Source: SZUA-254 sp964596065
Lineage (GTDB): Bacteria; Bacteroidota; Ignavibacteria; UBA10030; SZUA-254
Direction of reading: 5' to 3'
DNA length: 64,000 nucleotides
Assembly (NCBI GenBank): GCA_964596065.1
Contig: CAZQSM010000005.1
Location: 1 to 64,000 of the forward strand
This document shows, one piece after another, positions 60,715 through 64,000 of this stretch (the stretch's first letter is position 1; each line of letters starts with the position of its first letter). The position numbers and the translations under genes are program-made. The notes beneath the pieces are model-generated. The model had not been told where the DNA came from. It searched no databases and saw only the letters and a list, made by a program, of their open reading frames with translations.

Positions 60715-61626
60715 TCAGCGTTCCACCACGATGGGGGTGATGTTGTATCTCGACCGGATCTCGAGGAGCACCTTCCTCGCCTCGTCGGCGCTGGCGTAAC
60801 TCCCGACCCAGACGAGGAAGAGGCTCTTTCCGCCACGGACCCTGCTCGTGATTTCGGCCGTGTATCCCAGGTCCTCGAACCAGCTCTTCTGCTTCTGAGC
60901 GTTTTCCGACGTTGAGAACGCCCCGGTCTGCACCGTATACGGCATCGGCGCTGGCGTCCCGGCGTCCACCGCCGGCGATTCCTGCGGCGGGGTCGCCGGG
61001 CGGTCGGTTGCGGGGCGGTCGGATGCGGGAAGGTCGGATGCGGGGAGGTCGGATGCCGGGCGACCGGTTGTCGGGGGCGGAGCCTTCGTCGCGGTTTCCC
61101 CCGTCACCGCGGGGGGGGGCTGCTGCGTCGACGTGGACGCGCCGGGACCGGCCGGCCCCGGGGCCGGGGGAGTGGATTTCCCGGCGAGGTGTTCGCTGCC
61201 CGGATATTCCTTCCTGAGCTGCTGCATCCTCAGCTCGGCGGTCTTGTAGAGGCCCATCGCGTAATAATACTGGTACAGGCTGTAGAGGGCGTCGTCGGCC
61301 CACTCGCTCGCGGGATAGTTGTCGAGGACGCTCTGGTAGAGCTTCGCGGCCTCGATCCCGTCGGTGGCAACCCGAGCCTGGAGGTAGAGGATGCCGGGAT
61401 GGTTCTGGTACCTCGTCACCGCCTCGGGCAGGGCCTGGCGGACGGCCTCGGTCTCCCCACGGTCGAGCCTCGAGATCAGGTCCCTGATCGGGCCGTCGTC
61501 GGGCGTCTGCGCGAAGGCGGGCGCCGCGAACATGAGCAGCATCGCCGCGATCGCGCGGCGGGCGCTTCCCGCGGCGCTCCGCCGGGACGGCCCCGGCGCG
61601 GCCTGGAATTTCCGCTGGTTGGTCAT
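60715..61626 (-). CDS. SPOR-domain periplasmic protein with TPR
   Basis: 303 aa. N-terminal membrane or signal segment (about 24-40), TPR-like helices (about 45-145, with LYQSVLDNYPASEWADDALYSLYQYY), a Pro/Thr-rich linker (about 150-225) and a C-terminal SPOR domain (about 227-303; YTVQTGAFSTSENAQKQKSWFEDLGY). SPOR domains bind denuded septal peptidoglycan. The linker includes five tandem copies of a five-residue unit of the RPAxD/LPASD kind. The start overlaps the miaB stop by ATGA. Confidence 0.82.
   Translation of the reverse strand: MTNQRKFQAAPGPSRRSAAGSARRAIAAMLLMFAAPAFAQTPDDGPIRDLISRLDRGETEAVRQALPEAVTRYQNHPGILYLQARVATDGIEAAKLYQSVLDNYPASEWADDALYSLYQYYYAMGLYKTAELRMQQLRKEYPGSEHLAGKSTPPAPGPAGPGASTSTQQPPPAVTGETATKAPPPTTGRPASDLPASDLPASDRPATDRPATPPQESPAVDAGTPAPMPYTVQTGAFSTSENAQKQKSWFEDLGYTAEITSRVRGGKSLFLVWVGSYASADEARKVLLEIRSRYNITPIVVER
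60993..61068. repeat. 15-bp tandem repeat in the SPOR gene linker
   Basis: About five imperfect 15-bp units (for example CGGGGAGGTCGGATG on the plus strand) encode the RPASD/LPASD-type repeats. In-frame copy-number change would only lengthen or shorten the linker. Confidence 0.7.
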
Positions 61627-62999
61627 GCCACCTCCGTTGTCTGGTGATGATGATGCGCGATGCCGGGGCGGTCGGCCGACAGTTCGCCGAAGAGGGTCGC
61701 CGAGTTCGCGCGGACGATCCGGACGCGCTCCATCCGGCCGCCGAGCCCGGGCCCGCCCGGGATGATGACGGTCTTGTTCCCGTCGGTGCGGCCGTGCATC
61801 TCGGCGTCCGATTTCCTGCTCGTTCCCTCGACCAGGATCTCGACGACGGAGCCGACCAGTTTCCTGTTTTTTTCGAGGGAGATGCGGTTCTGGAGCTCGA
61901 TGATCTCGCCGATGCGGGCGACCTTCACGTCGTCGGCCACGTCGTCCTTCATCGCGAACGCGGGCGTGTGTTCCCGGGGGGAATACTTGAACATGAAGGC
62001 CCCGTCATACCCGACCCGTTCCATCAGCGCGACCGTCCGCCGGTGGTCTTCGTCGGTTTCGGTCGGGAAGCCGACGATGATGTCGGTCGAGAGGGACACG
62101 TCCGGAACGGCGTCACGCAGCCTGTCGATCAGCGAGAGGTAGTGGGCGCTGTCGTAGGTGCGGTTCATCAGCCCGAGGATCCGGTCCGATCCCGACTGGA
62201 CCGGCAGGTGCACGTACTTGCAGATGTTCGGCCGCCGCGCGATCACGGCGATGAGCCGGTCGCTCATGTCGCACGGGTGCGAGGTGGTGAACCGGACCCG
62301 CATCCCCGGGTCGACCGAGGCGACCGCGTCGAGGAGGTCGGAGAAATCGTTTCCGGCGTCGGCGTAGGAGTTCACGTTCTGGCCGAGCAGCGTCACCTCC
62401 CGGAACCCGCGGGCGGAGAGTGCCGCAACCTCCCCGAGGATGCCGGCCATCGGGCGGCTCCGTTCTCGCCCCCGCGTGAAGGGCACGACGCAGAACGAAC
62501 AGAACTTGTCGCAGCCGCGCATGATCGAAAGCCACGCGCTCACACCGTCGGTGCGGAGGGGGGTCAGGTCGTCGTACGTCTCGACCCGCGAGAGCCGCAC
62601 GGCCACGCCCTTCTCGCCGTGCCACGCCCGGTTGAGGAGTTCGGGCACCTTGCGGTATTCGTCCGGCCCGACGATGAAATCGACGATCTGTCCCACGCCC
62701 TTCGATTTCGGTCCGGTAAGTTGTCCCCGCAGCCGTTCCGCCATGCAGCCGAGGACGCCCACCACGACCCCGGGCCGCCGCGACTTGATGTTCTTGAAAT
62801 AGCCGAGCCTGCCGTAGACCCGGGTCTCGGCGTTCTCCCGGATGCTGCAGGTATTCACGAGGATCACGTCCGCTTCCCCGGGATCGTCGGTGAGCGAGGT
62901 CCCGGCCGCCGAGAGGAGACCCATCACGATCTCGGAGTCGGCCACGTTCATCTGGCAACCGTATGTCTCGATATAAACTTTTTTTACCGATCCCATCAT
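61623..62999 (-). CDS. miaB: tRNA-2-methylthio-N6-dimethylallyladenosine synthase
   Basis: 458 aa. MiaB adds a methylthio group to isopentenyl-A37 of tRNAs using two iron-sulfur clusters. The N-terminal cluster cysteines are in TYGCQMN, LVNTCSIRENA and VLGCMAE; the radical SAM cluster is in GCDKFCSFC. A TRAM domain is at the C-terminus. The tail holds an unusual AHHHHQTTEVA. Two ATGs in a row (62999, 62996) open the gene. It is first in a six-gene run with overlapping or closely spaced genes. Confidence 0.95.
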   Translation of the reverse strand: MMGSVKKVYIETYGCQMNVADSEIVMGLLSAAGTSLTDDPGEADVILVNTCSIRENAETRVYGRLGYFKNIKSRRPGVVVGVLGCMAERLRGQLTGPKSKGVGQIVDFIVGPDEYRKVPELLNRAWHGEKGVAVRLSRVETYDDLTPLRTDGVSAWLSIMRGCDKFCSFCVVPFTRGRERSRPMAGILGEVAALSARGFREVTLLGQNVNSYADAGNDFSDLLDAVASVDPGMRVRFTTSHPCDMSDRLIAVIARRPNICKYVHLPVQSGSDRILGLMNRTYDSAHYLSLIDRLRDAVPDVSLSTDIIVGFPTETDEDHRRTVALMERVGYDGAFMFKYSPREHTPAFAMKDDVADDVKVARIGEIIELQNRISLEKNRKLVGSVVEILVEGTSRKSDAEMHGRTDGNKTVIIPGGPGLGGRMERVRIVRANSATLFGELSADRPGIAHHHHQTTEVA

Positions 63000-63050
63000 T
63001 GGTGTCCGTTCGACGGATTTCGATCGCAGCGGGGCTTCAAAGTAAGTCTA

Positions 63051-63078
63051 AAGATAATAAAATATGACATAAAGTCAA
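63051..63078 (-). promoter_or_regulatory. Promoter of the miaB operon
   Basis: On the minus strand TTGACT (63073-63078), a 16-bp spacer and TATCTT (63051-63056), about 50 nt upstream of miaB in an AT-rich block. Confidence 0.65.
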
Positions 63079-63383
63079 AATTTAGATTGATTTCGGGTGT
63101 TATTTTGAATGATATTGACAATTAGGCAGAATGGGCGGAAAATGGCGCTTGTGGCTGATGCGGGGTCACGTTTCTCCCTCTTCGGCCCGCCAGGGGCGAT
63201 CGGACGCCGGGCTGCGGGGACGATCTCCGGTGGGCATGCCCCCCCGTCCGACGTCAACGACACCTGGTGTACGATCCCGGCTGATGGGCTGGCGCTTCCT
63301 GTCCATGGGGGGGAGAGGTTGGGGGCCGCCCGCCGACCTCCCCGGCCGTTCACCCGCGAGGGTCGAAATTTACATTCAATTCG

Positions 63384-63412
63384 TTGACTTTTAATACCTA
63401 ATTGGTTAAATT
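63384..63412 (+). promoter_or_regulatory. Promoter of the rightmost gene
   Basis: TTGACT (63384-63389), a 17-bp spacer and TAAATT (63407-63412), continuing as TAAATTTG, an exact Bacteroidota -7 element. Confidence 0.65.
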
Positions 63413-63452
63413 TGGACACTTTGCGCCGAAGTACTAAAAGAACTTTATCCGT

Positions 63453-64000
63453 TTGATAAATATAACCTCTCACAAAGAAAAAATTTACACCCTCCTGAGG
63501 GAATTCCGGGCGAGCGAAGTCATCGCGCTCGCCGGGGGGGTTGTCGCTGTCGTCGGCGGAATTCTGCTCGATTACCTCTTCATCCGCATCCTCTGTCTCC
63601 TGGTGCTGATCGGTTCGGCGGTCATCATGTACGTGCTGCAACGACGCCGCCACGCCGAAGATCCGCACGGGAGCGGCTTCTCCAGCTCACTGTTCGACTC
63701 ACAGACAGAACATGACGGAATGAAAAAATTGATCTTCGATGATTTCCAGCAGGCGGGGAGCGGGAAATACGAGGTGGCGTACGTCGAGAATCCCGACGTC
63801 CGGGAGGAGAACGACGCCCCGACGGAGCCGGCGGCAGCGCCGGCTGAACGCGTCGCCCCGGTGGTGAGGCACGGCACACCCGTGACTTCGCCGGCGATGG
63901 CGGCGGCGCTCTCCGGTGAGCCGTCGCCGCACCGCGAGTACGCCGTTTCCGACTTTTTCGATTGTGATTCGGAAATATTCAAGGGCGACACCGAGCCGCG
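63453..64000 (+). CDS. Unrecognised membrane-anchored protein, N-terminal part
   Basis: An open frame runs from after a stop at 63435-63437 to the window edge without interruption; 182 codons are visible from the TTG at 63453. No ATG or GTG lies before the conserved-looking part, so TTG is the best guess. The sequence has two hydrophobic segments (ALAGGVVAVVGGILLDYLF and IRILCLLVLIGSAVIMYVL, about residues 22-60). A basic QRRRH and a soluble, acidic, Pro/Ala-rich stretch follow. The protein is not recognised; it may carry a signalling or enzymatic domain beyond the window. Composition and promoter support it as a real gene. Confidence 0.55.
   Translation, partial: MINITSHKEKIYTLLREFRASEVIALAGGVVAVVGGILLDYLFIRILCLLVLIGSAVIMYVLQRRRHAEDPHGSGFSSSLFDSQTEHDGMKKLIFDDFQQAGSGKYEVAYVENPDVREENDAPTEPAAAPAERVAPVVRHGTPVTSPAMAAALSGEPSPHREYAVSDFFDCDSEIFKGDTEP

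Larger units (their letters stand above)
63000..63452. other. Intergenic region with two AT-rich ends and a GC-rich core
   Basis: This 453-bp stretch holds divergent promoters. The AT-rich left end (about 63040-63120) carries the miaB promoter and the AT-rich right end (about 63365-63452) the promoter of the rightmost gene. Between them (about 63128-63365) is GC-rich DNA without a recognisable gene. It has possible hairpins but no RNA family I can name. Confidence 0.6.

Noticed and set aside
63109..63387. 92-codon frame in the right intergenic region
   Set aside because: No recognisable sequence, no ribosome binding site, and no promoter at usual spacing (a TTGACA at 63115-63120 has no -10 partner).
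1..64000. tRNA, rRNA, CRISPR, insertion sequences and phage genes
   Set aside because: I looked for T-loop-like GGTTCGAATCC arms, spaced direct repeats, and transposase or integrase motifs and found none. A tRNA or covariance-model scan would be decisive.

Overview
The window is visibly GC-rich, gene-dense, chromosomal-looking DNA with about 54 protein genes, no tRNA or rRNA gene, no insertion sequence, no phage gene and no CRISPR array that I could see. The gene set points to an uncultivated, high-GC relative of the Bacteroidota/Ignavibacteriota (FCB) group. It has a type IX secretion sorting domain of the SQNYPNPFNP kind, DUF3276 and DUF3078 proteins, a DUF2723 membrane protein, LptE, a TonB-dependent receptor and the miaB / sigma-54 activator / lptE gene order. 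A 100-N gap (48961-49060) shows that this is an assembled scaffold. A 55-bp exact repeat flanks the gap, so the contigs probably overlap and no sequence is missing.

Layout. 1-3539 (minus): start of a citrate synthase gene behind a near-perfect sigma-54 promoter, then a coupled run of envelope genes (TM2, DUF2752, DUF4870-like, M48 protease, P1 peptidase). 3707-6232 (minus): secreted subtilase. 6361-9888 (plus): nadE-rsmI, then groES overlapping a beta-lactamase-like hydrolase. 10066-16810 (plus): DUF3276 protein, M24 peptidase, and a five-gene YbhG/F/S/R-type ABC exporter. 16987-21254 (plus): glyoxylate shunt operon (malate synthase, long-form isocitrate lyase). 21310-24678 (minus): large type IX-secreted multidomain protein. 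24818-32039 (minus): TMTC-like glycosyltransferase with TPRs, S9 peptidase, DUF3267 protein, OmpA-family protein and DUF2130 protein. 32239-36872 (plus): lepA, two signal peptidases, hemW. 36937-42971 (plus) converges with 43021-46974 (minus): a surface-glycan or glycoprotein region holding a DUF2723/TMEM260-like protein, four GT4-like proteins, a DegT/DnrJ aminotransferase and a flippase. 47072-49993: lipoprotein, SRPBCC protein, Spy-like protein, thioredoxin-TPR protein. 49947-54581 (minus): a thiamine uptake operon behind a TPP riboswitch with terminator (TonB receptor, thiamine pyrophosphokinase, SSF symporter). 54736-56440 (plus): mscL, DUF3078 protein, rpsT. 56496-62999 (minus): miaB, SPOR protein, sigma-54 activator, lptE, family 2 glycosyltransferase, TPR protein. 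63453-64000 (plus): start of an unrecognised membrane-anchored protein.

How it fits together. Central carbon metabolism (citrate synthase, glyoxylate shunt) suggests growth on acetate or fatty acids, and citrate synthase may answer to a sigma-54 activator. Many loci serve the outer envelope: LPS assembly, glycan synthesis, protein glycosylation, type IX cargo and TonB uptake. Sixteen of eighteen candidate promoters share one strict design, TTG-N3, a 16-18 bp spacer (17 in fourteen of the sixteen), then TANNTT or a one-base variant. That supports the operon boundaries and several start choices; the remaining two are weaker matches.
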